Shown here in pieces: positions 53,897 through 63,496 of a stretch of DNA of 64,000 bases. How positions within the stretch are numbered: the first letter of the stretch is position 1; each line of letters starts with the position of its first letter. The translations under genes were made by a program, and so were the position numbers. The notes below the pieces were generated by a model. The model had not been told where the DNA came from and searched no databases. It was given only the letters and a program-made list of their open reading frames with translations. Origin of the DNA: Orrella marina (GTDB taxonomy: Bacteria; Pseudomonadota; Gammaproteobacteria; Burkholderiales; Burkholderiaceae_B); assembly GCF_003058465.1 (NCBI RefSeq), contig NZ_CP028901.1, positions 2,976,001 through 3,040,000 on the forward strand. The letters are read 5' to 3'.

Positions 53897-55315
53897 TCAT
53901 ATTCCCAGTTTGCTCAGATCAGGACGTGCGCGATGCCAGTCTGTTTCCCGCTGAAAGGCAACACCAGCCCGCAGGAGTGCAGCCTCGTCGAAGGGCTTGC
54001 CAAGCAACTGGACACCCAGTGGCAGGCCCTCGGCGCTCTGTCCTGCTGGCAACGTCAACCCGCAGGTAGTCAGGTAGTTCCCGGCTCTGGAGAATGACGC
54101 CATCGGAGTTACCGCTTCATCAACTTCCGACACAGGAATAGCTGCAAATGGCGTCGTGGGCGTGACCAGTGCCACGTAGTCGCGCATCAGTTCCTTCCAT
54201 AATGCACTGCTTGCGCGGTGATGTGCAATGGCCTTGATGTATTGAGAAGCCGTGACTGACCGACCTCCAAGGACGCGGCCTCTCACACCGGGACCGAAGG
54301 GCAGGGACTCGTCCTCTATGTAATCGCAGTGCTCCGAGAACGCCTCGGCGGCAATGATCTGGCCATTGCGGGTAACCAGATCACCAAAATCGAAAGGCAG
54401 GGACAGCTCACTAATCGTGGCGCCCAGCGCCTCAAAGGTCTTGCAGGCCTGCTCAAACGCACTCATGGCATCGTCAGCCACCTTGATCGGATACTCCGAC
54501 TCGGGTAGCACAGCAAGCCTGACTCCTTGAAGTGGCTTACTGACTGGCGCAGGGGTACTCCACTGAAACTGCGGTCGGTGCAAACTGCCGGGATCCAGCG
54601 AATCAGGCCCAGCCATGAGCCTGGTCCAGATCGCCGCGTCCTCGGCACTGTGAACCATGGGACCAAGCGTATCAAGCGTGCTGGACAAAGCCACTGCCCC
54701 GTGCAGGCTGATCAGTCCGCGCGTGGTTTTAAGCCCCGTCAGGCCGTTCAGAGAGCTCGGGATCCGGATGGAGCCTCCCGTATCTGACCCAATTGCCGCC
54801 GGCGCCAGGCCGGCCGCCACGACAACGGCCGACCCACTCGATGAGCCACCTGGCACTCGATGTGTCTCGAGGTCCCAGGGGTTCCAGGGTGTGCCCATGA
54901 CCGGATTGGTGCCCCACCCGCCAAACGCAAACTCGACCATATGCACTTTACCCAGCATCACCATCCCGGCCTGCATCAGACGTAGCAGCGGTGTACAGGT
55001 CTGAGTGCTTCGTCGGTCCACCCAGTATTGCGATCCGGCAGTGGTCACCTGGCCTTCGAGCTCACACAAGTCCTTGGCTGCAAAAGGCACTCCGTCAAGC
55101 TCGCTCAGCAAAACGCCGTTTGCCCTGCGCTCATCCGAGGCCCTGGCCATTGCCAGCGCAATACCTTCGTCAACCTGAACATATCCGTGCAGCTTGCCGT
55201 TGGCCTGATGAATGCGGGCCAGATACGCCTGCGTCAGCTCGAGCGCGCTCCATTTCTTCGCGGCCAGTCCGGCAGATAATTCAGTCAGTGTTGAGAAAGC
55301 GATGTCAGCGTTCAC
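53897..55315 (-). CDS. Amidase (amidase signature family)
   Basis: A 472-residue enzyme. The Ser-cisSer-Lys triad is visible: Lys in VPFAAKDLCELEG near residue 80, Ser in PGGSSSGSAVVVAAGLA near residue 155, and the nucleophile in GSDTGGSIRIPSSLNGLTGL near residue 175. I used the GTG at 55315 because GAGG lies eight bases upstream; longer frames have only a TTG. It lies upstream of the D-aminoacylase gene on the same strand, so both may break down an amide-containing substrate. The substrate is unknown. Confidence 0.88.
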   Translation of the reverse strand: MNADIAFSTLTELSAGLAAKKWSALELTQAYLARIHQANGKLHGYVQVDEGIALAMARASDERRANGVLLSELDGVPFAAKDLCELEGQVTTAGSQYWVDRRSTQTCTPLLRLMQAGMVMLGKVHMVEFAFGGWGTNPVMGTPWNPWDLETHRVPGGSSSGSAVVVAAGLAPAAIGSDTGGSIRIPSSLNGLTGLKTTRGLISLHGAVALSSTLDTLGPMVHSAEDAAIWTRLMAGPDSLDPGSLHRPQFQWSTPAPVSKPLQGVRLAVLPESEYPIKVADDAMSAFEQACKTFEALGATISELSLPFDFGDLVTRNGQIIAAEAFSEHCDYIEDESLPFGPGVRGRVLGGRSVTASQYIKAIAHHRASSALWKELMRDYVALVTPTTPFAAIPVSEVDEAVTPMASFSRAGNYLTTCGLTLPAGQSAEGLPLGVQLLGKPFDEAALLRAGVAFQRETDWHRARPDLSKLGI

Positions 55316-55917
55316 GTTCAGGTCCTCGTAATGGTTCCGATGCGGGGCAAGGCATCTCCATCCGCGCAACTATGCACTGAATGGGAGCATAACCTTGATC
55401 AGCACTGCGCCTGGATTGGGCAGCTCGATTCTGAGCAAGCAAAATGCGCGCCAGCATAATTACAGCCAAAAGGTTTCAGACATGGAACTTCCCTGAAAAC
55501 ACAGCGTGATGATCAACATTCGACAATGCGAATCAAGCAAATGCGTTATCAGGGATATCCCTGAGTTATCTCCAGGTCGGGGAATTAGAGGGCCAATCGA
55601 CGGACTTTTCAGCCCCCAAAGATTTTTCATCCCTGCTACGATATGGGCGGTTTACTTTGCCACTAGCGTGTCGCTCTGAGCCTGGATTTCATATCCAGCA
55701 CCACTTTTCTTATCCCGGTTCGGAATAAGGAAATCGGATTTCTTCACGCGATACCGGCTGTCGAGTTAGTAGCAGTGCAGCGGGCCAAAAAACAATACGA
55801 AAGTCAGAAAAATGGCTCAGATTGAGTTTCTATCGTGTATCACTGAAACTTCAACGAGCTTAAAACCGGGTGAGCTAACACTCACGAGAATAGAAAGGAC
55901 CAAAGGAAAACTGCGTC
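55316..55917. other. Non-coding region between amidase and the Mrp-type operon
   Basis: About 600 bases with no convincing gene on either strand. It must hold the promoters of two divergent units. A perfect 16-bp palindrome lies at 55549-55564. AAAGGA and AAAGGACCAAAGG lie just before 55918. No riboswitch or terminator was recognised. Confidence 0.5.
55549..55564. promoter_or_regulatory. 16-bp perfect palindrome, candidate operator
   Basis: TCAGGGATATCCCTGA is a perfect inverted repeat, flanked on both sides by GTTATC as a direct repeat. It lies about 230 bp upstream of the amidase and about 355 bp upstream of the Mrp-type operon. Regulator unknown. Confidence 0.4.
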
Positions 55918-56400
55918 ATGCGTAAATTCGTTTTGCTTTTTGCTCTGGCAATACTCTGGCTTTTATGGTCCGGTGTCTATTCTCCGTTAATGATTTTTCT
56001 GGGACTGTGCTCTTGTCTGCTAACCGTGTGGTTAGTCGGGCGACTTGAAACCATTGATCACGAGTCAGTCCCCAGTCACCTGGGCTTGGGCGTCATCACT
56101 TACTGGGCATGGCTTCTCAAGGAAATCGTTGTCTCAAGCATTCAGGTCAGTCGCATCATTCTCTCTCCTTCCATGCCGATTAGTCCCGGCATCGTCAAAG
56201 TGAAATCAAAAAGTCGAGGATCCGTAGGATGGGTCCTGTTTGGCAATTCGATCACTTTGACGCCGGGAACCGTCACGATCGACATTGACGAGAAGGGAGA
56301 ACTGACTGTACACGGCATCACCCAGGACACCGCTGAAGGCGTCCTGACTGGCGACATGAATGACCGCGTAGCCAACCTCCAAGCAAGGGGAGATCGTTAA
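55918..56400 (+). CDS. mnhE: Mrp/Mnh antiporter subunit E
   Basis: First gene of the operon, 160 residues. It starts with two hydrophobic helices (FALAILWLLWSGVYSPLMIF) and has the MrpE segment HLGLGVITYWAWLLKEIVVS followed by NSITLTPGTVTIDIDEKGEL. MrpE is needed for assembly of the complex. The start ATG has AAAGGA nearby. It overlaps mnhF by one base. Confidence 0.9.
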   Translation: MRKFVLLFALAILWLLWSGVYSPLMIFLGLCSCLLTVWLVGRLETIDHESVPSHLGLGVITYWAWLLKEIVVSSIQVSRIILSPSMPISPGIVKVKSKSRGSVGWVLFGNSITLTPGTVTIDIDEKGELTVHGITQDTAEGVLTGDMNDRVANLQARGDR

Positions 56401-56696
56401 TGTTGACAGCTGCTGGACTTGCCGTTCTGGTCAGCATGGCCCTGGCCATCTTGCGAGGCATTCTCGGGCCCGGCGTTTATGACCGGGTACTTGCCATGAA
56501 CATGTTTGGCACCAAGACAGTGCTTCTTATTTCCATTGTTGCACTTCTGTATGGCAGACCCGATTTTCTGGATCTGGCACTTGCATATGCGCTGATTAAC
56601 TTTATCGGCGTGCTGGCAGTTCTCCAGTTTGTACAAAACAGGGATGCGCGCCGCGCGAACAAGGAGCGCAGGCAACGAAAGGGAGTTTCCTCATGA
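56400..56696 (+). CDS. mnhF: Mrp/Mnh antiporter subunit F
   Basis: A 98-residue three-helix protein with GPGVYDRVLAMNMFGTKTVL, typical of MrpF, and the later helix FLDLALAYALINFIGVLAVL. The C-terminus is very basic (RRANKERRQRKG). It overlaps subunits E and G, giving tight translational coupling. Confidence 0.9.
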   Translation: MLTAAGLAVLVSMALAILRGILGPGVYDRVLAMNMFGTKTVLLISIVALLYGRPDFLDLALAYALINFIGVLAVLQFVQNRDARRANKERRQRKGVSS

Positions 56697-57016
56697 TTCT
56701 GGGCCTGATTTCAGATGCAATGCTCGCCACCGGTGCTGCTTTTGTCGTGATTGGTGCATTTGGTGTGATCAGGATGCCTGATCTGTACACACGGATGCAT
56801 GCGTCGAGCGTGACAGAGACACTTGGAATGCTGCTGGTGATGGTGGGACTCCTGCTCACCCAGGGATGGTCACTGGCTACGTTCAAACTGTTCGCAATCG
56901 CCGTATTCCTGTTGTTTACTGCACCGGTTGCCTCCTACGCGATGGCCAATGCTGCACTGATAAGCGGGGTCAAGCCCAAGCTCGCTCACGAGAACGATCA
57001 GGAGACCCTCCCATGA
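56693..57016 (+). CDS. mnhG: Mrp/Mnh antiporter subunit G
   Basis: A 107-residue protein with three helices. It has GAFGVIRMPDLYTRMHASSV, the MrpG hallmark, and PVASYAMANAAL. It overlaps F and the next gene by four bases each. Confidence 0.92.
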   Translation: MILGLISDAMLATGAAFVVIGAFGVIRMPDLYTRMHASSVTETLGMLLVMVGLLLTQGWSLATFKLFAIAVFLLFTAPVASYAMANAALISGVKPKLAHENDQETLP

Positions 57017-58002
57017 TGACATTCTTTGGATTCTTCACATTGACAATGGTTGCAGTCGTGGCGGTAGCGACCGTCGTGTCAAGCAATCTGTTTGTTGCGA
57101 GCATGTGGTTCGGCATTTTCAGCTTGCTGATGGCCTCCAACTTTTTCATTCTGGATGCGGCGGATGTTGCGCTGACTGAAGCAGCCGTGGGCGCCGGTGT
57201 TTCAACCGTACTTTTCATGGGTGCACTCTCCCTAACCGCTGACAAGGAAAGCATCAGGCAAGGGCGTCGCTTGTTACCAATTGTGGTCGTTGCGGTCGTA
57301 GGCCTGGTTTTGTTGATCGCAACGCTGGAACAACCCCGCCTGGGCGATCCGCTGGCACCGGTTCATCAGCACGTCGCGCCTTGGTACATAGAAAAGACCC
57401 CTGAGTACATCAACATCCCGAACATTGTGACTGCCATTCTTGCCTCATTCCGAGGCTATGACACGATGGGTGAAGTCCTCGTCATTTTCACAGCCGGCAT
57501 TGGCGTACTGTCTGTTCTAAGCTTCAAGCCAAAAAAACGCGCATCCATTTCAAGCGAGGAACTCGGACAAGCGATACGCGGTTTGCAACACCACGCCGTT
57601 CTGCGCGTGGTCGGAAAACTGCTGATCCCTGTGCTTTTACTGTTCGGACTGCTGGTGCAGTTCCACGGCAAATATAGCCCTGGAGGCGGATTCTCCGCCG
57701 GTGCCTTGTTTGCAGCTGCAATCATGCTTTACGGCATCCTTGAAGGCGCGGACCGTTCTGCCAAGGCCATGCCGCAAAAGGTCATGATCAACCTTGCTGC
57801 GCTAGGTTGCACCATATATACCGGAGTTGGCGTCGCCTGCATGCTGCTAGGTCACCATTTCCTGGATTACAACGCACTCTGGACTGATCCGCAGATCGCC
57901 CAGTATTACGGAATCCTGATGGTGGAATTCGGAGTCGGTCTGACGGTAACGGCTGTTTTGATCATGATCTTCAACGCGATCGCCAACCGGGCGACATACT
58001 GA
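57013..58002 (+). CDS. DUF4040-MnhB fusion subunit (MrpA C-terminal part plus MrpB)
   Basis: A 329-residue membrane protein. Residues 1-80 match the DUF4040 region normally found at the C-terminus of MrpA (DVALTEAAVGAGVSTVLFMG). Residues about 190-325 are MnhB (FHGKYSPGGGFSAGALFAAA, GILEGADRSAKAMP). In many bacteria these parts are split between long MrpA and MrpB; here they form one protein while MrpA's antiporter part is absent or separate. The start overlaps mnhG as ATGA. The next gene starts 10 bp later. Confidence 0.87.
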   Translation: MMTFFGFFTLTMVAVVAVATVVSSNLFVASMWFGIFSLLMASNFFILDAADVALTEAAVGAGVSTVLFMGALSLTADKESIRQGRRLLPIVVVAVVGLVLLIATLEQPRLGDPLAPVHQHVAPWYIEKTPEYINIPNIVTAILASFRGYDTMGEVLVIFTAGIGVLSVLSFKPKKRASISSEELGQAIRGLQHHAVLRVVGKLLIPVLLLFGLLVQFHGKYSPGGGFSAGALFAAAIMLYGILEGADRSAKAMPQKVMINLAALGCTIYTGVGVACMLLGHHFLDYNALWTDPQIAQYYGILMVEFGVGLTVTAVLIMIFNAIANRATY

Positions 58003-58012
58003 GGGTAGCTGG

Positions 58013-58375
58013 ATGAATCTGCTCGGTCTCTATAACTACTGGATTTACATTTTTCTTCTGGTTGTTGGTCTTTACGCTGTGTTCGTCAAAGGCAATTATG
58101 TGAAACGCATGATTGGCTTGGGGATTTTTCAGTCAGCGGTCTTCTTGTTGTTTATCAGCATGGACAAGGTGGAAGGCGGTACTGGACCTATTTTTCGGGG
58201 CGTACCGACTGAAGGGCAGTTATTCGCGAATCCCTTGCCACAAGTTCTGATCCTGACGGCGATTGTCGTGGGTATCGCGGTGACTTCGCTCGGACTTGCG
58301 ATCGCAATCCGGATTCGAGAGGAATACGGATCAGTCGAAGAGGCAGATACCCGTCGTATGGATGATCAATCATGA
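58013..58375 (+). CDS. mnhC: Mrp/Mnh antiporter subunit C
   Basis: A 120-residue NuoK-like protein with three helices. It has YAVFVKGNYVKRMIGLGIFQ and LPQVLILTAIVVGIAVTSLG, both typical of MrpC. It overlaps the following D-type subunit by four bases. Confidence 0.92.
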   Translation: MNLLGLYNYWIYIFLLVVGLYAVFVKGNYVKRMIGLGIFQSAVFLLFISMDKVEGGTGPIFRGVPTEGQLFANPLPQVLILTAIVVGIAVTSLGLAIAIRIREEYGSVEEADTRRMDDQS

Positions 58376-59871
58376 TGACACTGTACGATCAACTCCCCGT
58401 CCTTGTTGTTGTCCTGCCGCTCTTTCTCGCCCCACTGGTGGCAACTTTGCCGAGTCGTGGCAAATTACCGTGGCTGGTTGCAACCATTACAACCGCGCTG
58501 ACCTTTGCAATTTCGATCAGTCTTGTCACCCAGGTTCTTGAAACAGGCAGCCTCACGTACCTGCTTGGAAACTGGCCCATCCCATTCGGAATTGGCTTGT
58601 ACATAGGGCCCTTCTCCGCAATGATGGCACTCATCATCAGCGGTGCATCGCTCGCTGGCCTGATTGTTTCGGCCAGTGCCATGGACAACGAAGTGCCAGC
58701 AGAGCATCAGTCACTGCTTTACTCATGCTGGCTGCTTGCCATGTCTGGCCTGATCGGCATCGTGATCACAGGCGATGCTTTTAACGTCTTTGTATTCATG
58801 GAAATCTCGTCGCTGGCATCCTATGTCATGGTCGCCAATGGTCCTACTCGCCAGGGCCTGACAGCAAGCTTCAAGTATCTGGTCACAGGTACGATGGGCG
58901 CCACGTTCTATCTGATTGGCGTCGGCTATCTCTACATGATGACTGGCACTCTGAACATGGCGGACATGGCCGTCAGACTTGAAGACGTCTCGGACACGTT
59001 ACCTGTGATCGTCGCCGGAGGTTTTCTGATTCTTGGTCTGGCCATGAAGGCGGCCCTGTTTCCCATGCACGCATGGATGCCCAATGCATACCAGTTCGCT
59101 CCATCCGCTGTGGCCGTATTCTTTGCTGCGTGCTCAACCAAGGTAGCGCTTTACGTCATGTTGCGCTTTCAATTCCAGATACTGACCCCGAATCTGGGCA
59201 ACCATCTGGAGCTACTGAACGCGCTGATCATGACGCTCAGCGTAATTGGCTTCATCGCAGGCTCACTGATTGCTATTTTCTCAGATAACCTCAAGCGGCT
59301 CCTCGGTTACTCCTCAGTCGCCCAACTCGGTTACATCGTTCTCGCCATCAGCCTCGGGACAAGCGCTGGGATCAGTGCTGCCATCATTCACACCTTTAAC
59401 CACGCGATCATGAAAGCAGCACTTTTTGCGGCGGTTGCGGCCATGGTACTTAGATTTGGCTCATCAAAAATCGAGGACCTCGCTGGCGTCGGCAAGCAAA
59501 TGCCACTGACAATGCTAGGATTTGCACTTGCCGGACTCTCCCTCATTGGCGTCCCACTCACAGCCGGGTTTATCAGCAAGTGGTATTTGATACAGGCTGT
59601 ACTTGAGAGTGGCACACTCGGAATTCTCCTGACTCTTCTCATTCTGACCAGTTCGCTTATGGCAGTCATTTACATATGGAAAGTCATTGAGATTGCATAC
59701 TTCCAACCAGCCAGGCAAGAACTGCCACCAGGTCGCCGGGAGGCTCCCGCACCCGTTCTGATCGTCCTTTGGGCATTGGTTCTGGCCAATTTCTGGTTTG
59801 GTATTGATCCGGAGCTTGTACTCTCACTCGCTCGTTCAGAGGCCGTCAATCTGATGGGGGTGGGCAAGTGA
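58372..59871 (+). CDS. NuoL/M/N-like antiporter subunit D, first copy
   Basis: A 499-residue polytopic subunit with about 14 helices. The conserved ion-path residues are in FVFMEISSLASYVM (Glu), FAACSTKVALYVMLRF (Lys) and HTFNHAIMKAALFA (His/Lys). It is the MrpD-type proton or sodium channel subunit. It overlaps both neighbours by four bases. Confidence 0.92.
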   Translation: MMTLYDQLPVLVVVLPLFLAPLVATLPSRGKLPWLVATITTALTFAISISLVTQVLETGSLTYLLGNWPIPFGIGLYIGPFSAMMALIISGASLAGLIVSASAMDNEVPAEHQSLLYSCWLLAMSGLIGIVITGDAFNVFVFMEISSLASYVMVANGPTRQGLTASFKYLVTGTMGATFYLIGVGYLYMMTGTLNMADMAVRLEDVSDTLPVIVAGGFLILGLAMKAALFPMHAWMPNAYQFAPSAVAVFFAACSTKVALYVMLRFQFQILTPNLGNHLELLNALIMTLSVIGFIAGSLIAIFSDNLKRLLGYSSVAQLGYIVLAISLGTSAGISAAIIHTFNHAIMKAALFAAVAAMVLRFGSSKIEDLAGVGKQMPLTMLGFALAGLSLIGVPLTAGFISKWYLIQAVLESGTLGILLTLLILTSSLMAVIYIWKVIEIAYFQPARQELPPGRREAPAPVLIVLWALVLANFWFGIDPELVLSLARSEAVNLMGVGK

Positions 59872-61340
59872 CAAATCAGTTTCTCCTTTTGGTAGCAATT
59901 GCCATTCCGCTAATTGGCGCGGTTGTCACTGCACTAAGCGGTCATAATCGGAACTTGCGCGACTCTCTCATGGTCGGCGGTGCAACGTTGGGCTTCATCG
60001 CAGTATTAAGCCTGCTTCCTTCGGTCCTTGATGGCAGCGTCCTAGCGGTAAACCTCGTCACAATGATGCCAGGGCTGTCAATTGCATTTGCGATTGAACC
60101 ACTCGGCATGGTGTTCGCACTTGTCGCGTCTGGACTCTGGATCCTGACGTCCGTCTATGCGATCGGCTATATGAGAGGTGCGCAAGAAAAGCACCAGACT
60201 CGATTCTTCGCATGTTTCTCGATAGCGATATTTGCTGCACTTGGTATTGCATTTGCAGAGAATATGCTCACGCTCTTTATTTTTTACGAAGTTCTATCGG
60301 TGTCGACCTATCCGCTGGTAGCCCACAAAGGTAACGAAGAAGCGAAACGTGGCGCCAGAATCTACCTTGGACTCCTGATCGGCACATCTATCGGACTCAT
60401 GCTGCCCGCCATGCTGGTCACCTGGCATCTGACAGGTACGCTTGATTTCCAGTCGGGTGGCATCCTTCAGGACAATGTGAGTCGTGGGGTCGGAGCTGTC
60501 TTGCTACTGCTTTACATGTTCGGAATCGGCAAAGCGGCTCTGATGCCATTTCATCGCTGGCTACCATCTGCTATGGTCGCTCCGACACCAGTCAGTGCCC
60601 TTCTGCATGCCGTGGCTGTGGTCAAAGCGGGTGTTTTCACCGTTCTCAAAGTCAGCATCTATCTGTTCGGACTGGACTATCTGGAGAGTCTCTGGAGTAG
60701 CGACCTGATCATGTGGGTCGCTGCATTCACGCTGCTGGCTGCATCGATCGTCGCTTTGCAAAAGACAAACCTGAAAGCCCGTCTTGCATACTCTACAGTC
60801 AGCCAATTGTCCTACATCACTCTCGGTGCAATGCTTGCCAGCGAGTTGTCTATTGTCGGCGGTGGATTGCATATCGTGATGCATGCTTTCGGAAAAATCA
60901 CTCTCTTCTTCTGCGCTGGTGCGATTTATGTTGCAGCTCACAAGACTGAAATACACGAAATGGATGGTCTGGCAAGAAAAATGCCAATCACAATGGGGGC
61001 CTTCCTGCTAGGTGCACTGTCAGTCATCGGAGCACCACCGCTAGGCGGATTCTGGAGCAAATGGAACCTGATGCTTGGCGCTGCCGATGCACAACACAGC
61101 ATCATGATCGCAGTGTTTTTGATCAGTACGCTACTGAACATTGCCTACCTGCTCCCTCCAGTCATTCGGGCATTCCTGCTCAAACCGGCCGATGGCGCGC
61201 AGAGTAAGCCTGGAATCGAAGAGGCGCCGCTGTTCTGCCTGGTCCCCCTTACATTGACCGCAATCGGGACATTTGTTCTCTTTTTTGTAGCAGACCCAAT
61301 CCGCGGCTTTATCGGCACAATTTTCGGGAGCGTAATGTGA
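59868..61340 (+). CDS. NuoL/M/N-like antiporter subunit D, second copy
   Basis: A 490-residue polytopic subunit starting at a GTG that overlaps the previous stop. Conserved ion-path segments are LFIFYEVLSVSTYPLVA (Glu), LLHAVAVVKAGVFTVLKVS (Lys) and HIVMHAFGKITLFFCAGA (His/Lys). It differs clearly from the first copy, so the complex likely holds distinct subunits. Confidence 0.9.
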   Translation: MTNQFLLLVAIAIPLIGAVVTALSGHNRNLRDSLMVGGATLGFIAVLSLLPSVLDGSVLAVNLVTMMPGLSIAFAIEPLGMVFALVASGLWILTSVYAIGYMRGAQEKHQTRFFACFSIAIFAALGIAFAENMLTLFIFYEVLSVSTYPLVAHKGNEEAKRGARIYLGLLIGTSIGLMLPAMLVTWHLTGTLDFQSGGILQDNVSRGVGAVLLLLYMFGIGKAALMPFHRWLPSAMVAPTPVSALLHAVAVVKAGVFTVLKVSIYLFGLDYLESLWSSDLIMWVAAFTLLAASIVALQKTNLKARLAYSTVSQLSYITLGAMLASELSIVGGGLHIVMHAFGKITLFFCAGAIYVAAHKTEIHEMDGLARKMPITMGAFLLGALSVIGAPPLGGFWSKWNLMLGAADAQHSIMIAVFLISTLLNIAYLLPPVIRAFLLKPADGAQSKPGIEEAPLFCLVPLTLTAIGTFVLFFVADPIRGFIGTIFGSVM

Positions 61341-61413
61341 TCGCATCTGGAACAATCTCGCAGAAATTTCCTTTTCTTTCACCAGACGTGACCGCCGAAC
61401 GTGGAGCCGGACT

Positions 61414-61731
61414 ATGAAAGTGAACAAATTAGGACAACTGCTTGAGTGGATGGTCAACAACTCGAAGACGCTCAGTCGGGTCATGCTGGTCATCATGGCA
61501 GGCTTGGTGATCACCAATTTCATCTTTCCGGCTGGTTATGATCGCTTCTTCTGGGAGTCCTTACCCGCAGCAGGAGCCATCTATGGAATTTTCTCCTGCT
61601 TCGTGATCGTTGTTGTTTCCAAGTTTCTGGGATACAAGTTTTTATATCGCAAGGAAGACTATTACGATAATGAGTCACGCCCAAACGAATTGATTGGCAA
61701 CCCAGCGGACAGGGAGAATCGTAATGACTGA
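61414..61731 (+). CDS. Small membrane protein inside the Mrp-type operon
   Basis: A 105-residue protein with two predicted helices (VMLVIMAGLVITNFIFPAGY and AIYGIFSCFVIVVVSKFLGY) and a polar C-terminus. I do not recognise the family. It starts about 70 bp after the second D-type subunit and its stop overlaps the start of the third, so it is co-translated with the complex and may be an accessory subunit. Confidence 0.72.
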   Translation: MKVNKLGQLLEWMVNNSKTLSRVMLVIMAGLVITNFIFPAGYDRFFWESLPAAGAIYGIFSCFVIVVVSKFLGYKFLYRKEDYYDNESRPNELIGNPADRENRND

Positions 61732-63432
61732 AACGATGACGCTTTCTTCAGGCATGTGGTTGCATCCGTCTCTTGTCATGATTTTTGGAGCACTCCTGAC
61801 GCCTCTCATTCGCGGGAATGCCCAGAAGTTTTTCAGAGTCGCCCTGGCGTTACTCGTCATCTATATTGCCTTTTCCATAGAGCACGGCATCTACGGTCAA
61901 TTCAACGTTGCCGGTATGGACATCGTTACTGGCCGAGCAGATAAACTCAGTCTCGCCTTCGTCTATGTCTTCAGTCTGATCACACTGATCGCTACGATCT
62001 ATTCGCTTCACGTCAAGGACAACATTCAGCACGTCACGAGCATGATCTACGCGGCCGCTGCAATCGGCGTGGCCCTGGCGGGCGATCTCATGACACTGTA
62101 CGTGTTCTGGGAAATGATGATGCTGGCATCGGTCTGGCTGATCTGGCGTCGCGCGACTCCAACCGCCTACACATCAGGCTACCGATACATTCTTGTACAC
62201 GCGGTCAGCGGGGTGCTCTTGCTGGCTGGAATCGTGATCATGTACGGCGAAACAGGATCAATCGCCTTCGAACAGATGCAGACCCAGAATCTTGCGTTCT
62301 ATCTCATTCTGATCGGATTCCTGATTAACGCGGCGGTTCCTCCTTTTGGAGCCTGGCTACCGGACGCTTACCCAGAAGCTACAATAACCGGTGCAATTTT
62401 CTTGAGTGCCCTGACCACCAAGACCGCTGTTTATACATTGATCAGGGGGTTCCCAGGCACTGATTTCTTGATTTGGATGGGAGTCATCATGGCTCTCTGG
62501 GGGTGGTTTACGCGGTTCTGGCAAACGACATCCGTCGCCTGCTTGCTTATCACATCATCAGCCAGGTCGGATATATGGTTGCAGGCGTAGGGATGGGAAC
62601 TGCAATCGCCTTGAATGGAGCAACGGCGCACGCATTTACTCACATTCTCTACAAGTCCGTGTTGTTCATGGGTGCCGGTGCCGTTCTGCATATGACAGGC
62701 AAATCAAAACTTACCGAACTGGGTGGCATTTACAAATACATGCCATTGACATTTGTTCTGTATATGGTCGGGGCCTTTTCCATTTCAGCGTTCCCGCTGT
62801 TTAGTGGATTCGTCAGTAAAACCATGGTTGTGGAAGCAGCGGCAGTGGATCACCGCGCCTGGGTCTGGCTATTGCTGTCAATGGCCTCTGCCGGTACGTT
62901 CCTGCACACTGGTCTCAAACTGCCTTACTTTACATTTCTTGGTAAAGACTCTGGGCTCAAACCAAAGGAAGCTCCTTGGAACATGTTGCTTGCCATGGGT
63001 ATTGCTGCCTTTTTCTGCATCTTTATCGGTGTGTATCCAGCATGGCTCTATAGCTTCATGCCCGCACCGGTAAACTACAACGCCTACTCTGCAGGACACT
63101 TGTTCTGGGAAATCCAGTTGCTTCTCTTCACAGGACTTGGGTTTTTCCTGATGATCAAACAACTGGGTGGGGAGCGCAAGCTGAGTGTCGATACTGACTG
63201 GATTTACCGCAAGGCTGGACCTGGACTGGTTTACAAAGTGGCTGACCATGTTCGCCAGACCTGGCGCAGCCTCATCGGTGCTTCACTGGGAATGATTGGT
63301 GCCATCATCCGGTCTTTGCGCGGAGACTTTGGTCGTGGCGGTGTTCTGGGTGACACCTGGAGCATCGGTGCAACGACTATATGGATTGCACTTTTCCTGG
63401 GGCTGTTTGGTGCGTTTGTAGTTTTCTTCTAG
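61724..63432 (+). pseudogene. NuoL/M/N-like antiporter subunit D, third copy, frameshifted
   Basis: About 569 residues if joined. The first part to about 62500 carries LYVFWEMMMLASVWLIWRRA (Glu) and FLSALTTKTAVYTLIRGFPG (Lys). The second part, in another frame, continues VVYAVLANDIRRLLAYHIIS and HAFTHILYKSVLFMGAG (His/Lys), to the C-terminal extension ending FVVFF. The break is at five G (62499-62503); one more G would join I-M-A-L-W-G to G-V-V-Y-A-V. So it is either a broken gene or an error in the consensus. The long C-terminal tail after residue 480 is unlike the first two copies. Confidence 0.82.
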
Positions 63433-63496
63433 TTAGCTCCTCGTAGCCAGTTGTCCTCTCTTGAACGCTTTCATCACGAGCATTCAAGTGGGGCAA

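Noticed and set aside
62473..63432. A separate 319-codon gene for a second half of the third D-like subunit
   Set aside because: It begins inside conserved sequence and joins the upstream frame if one G is added, so it is the second half of one frameshifted gene.
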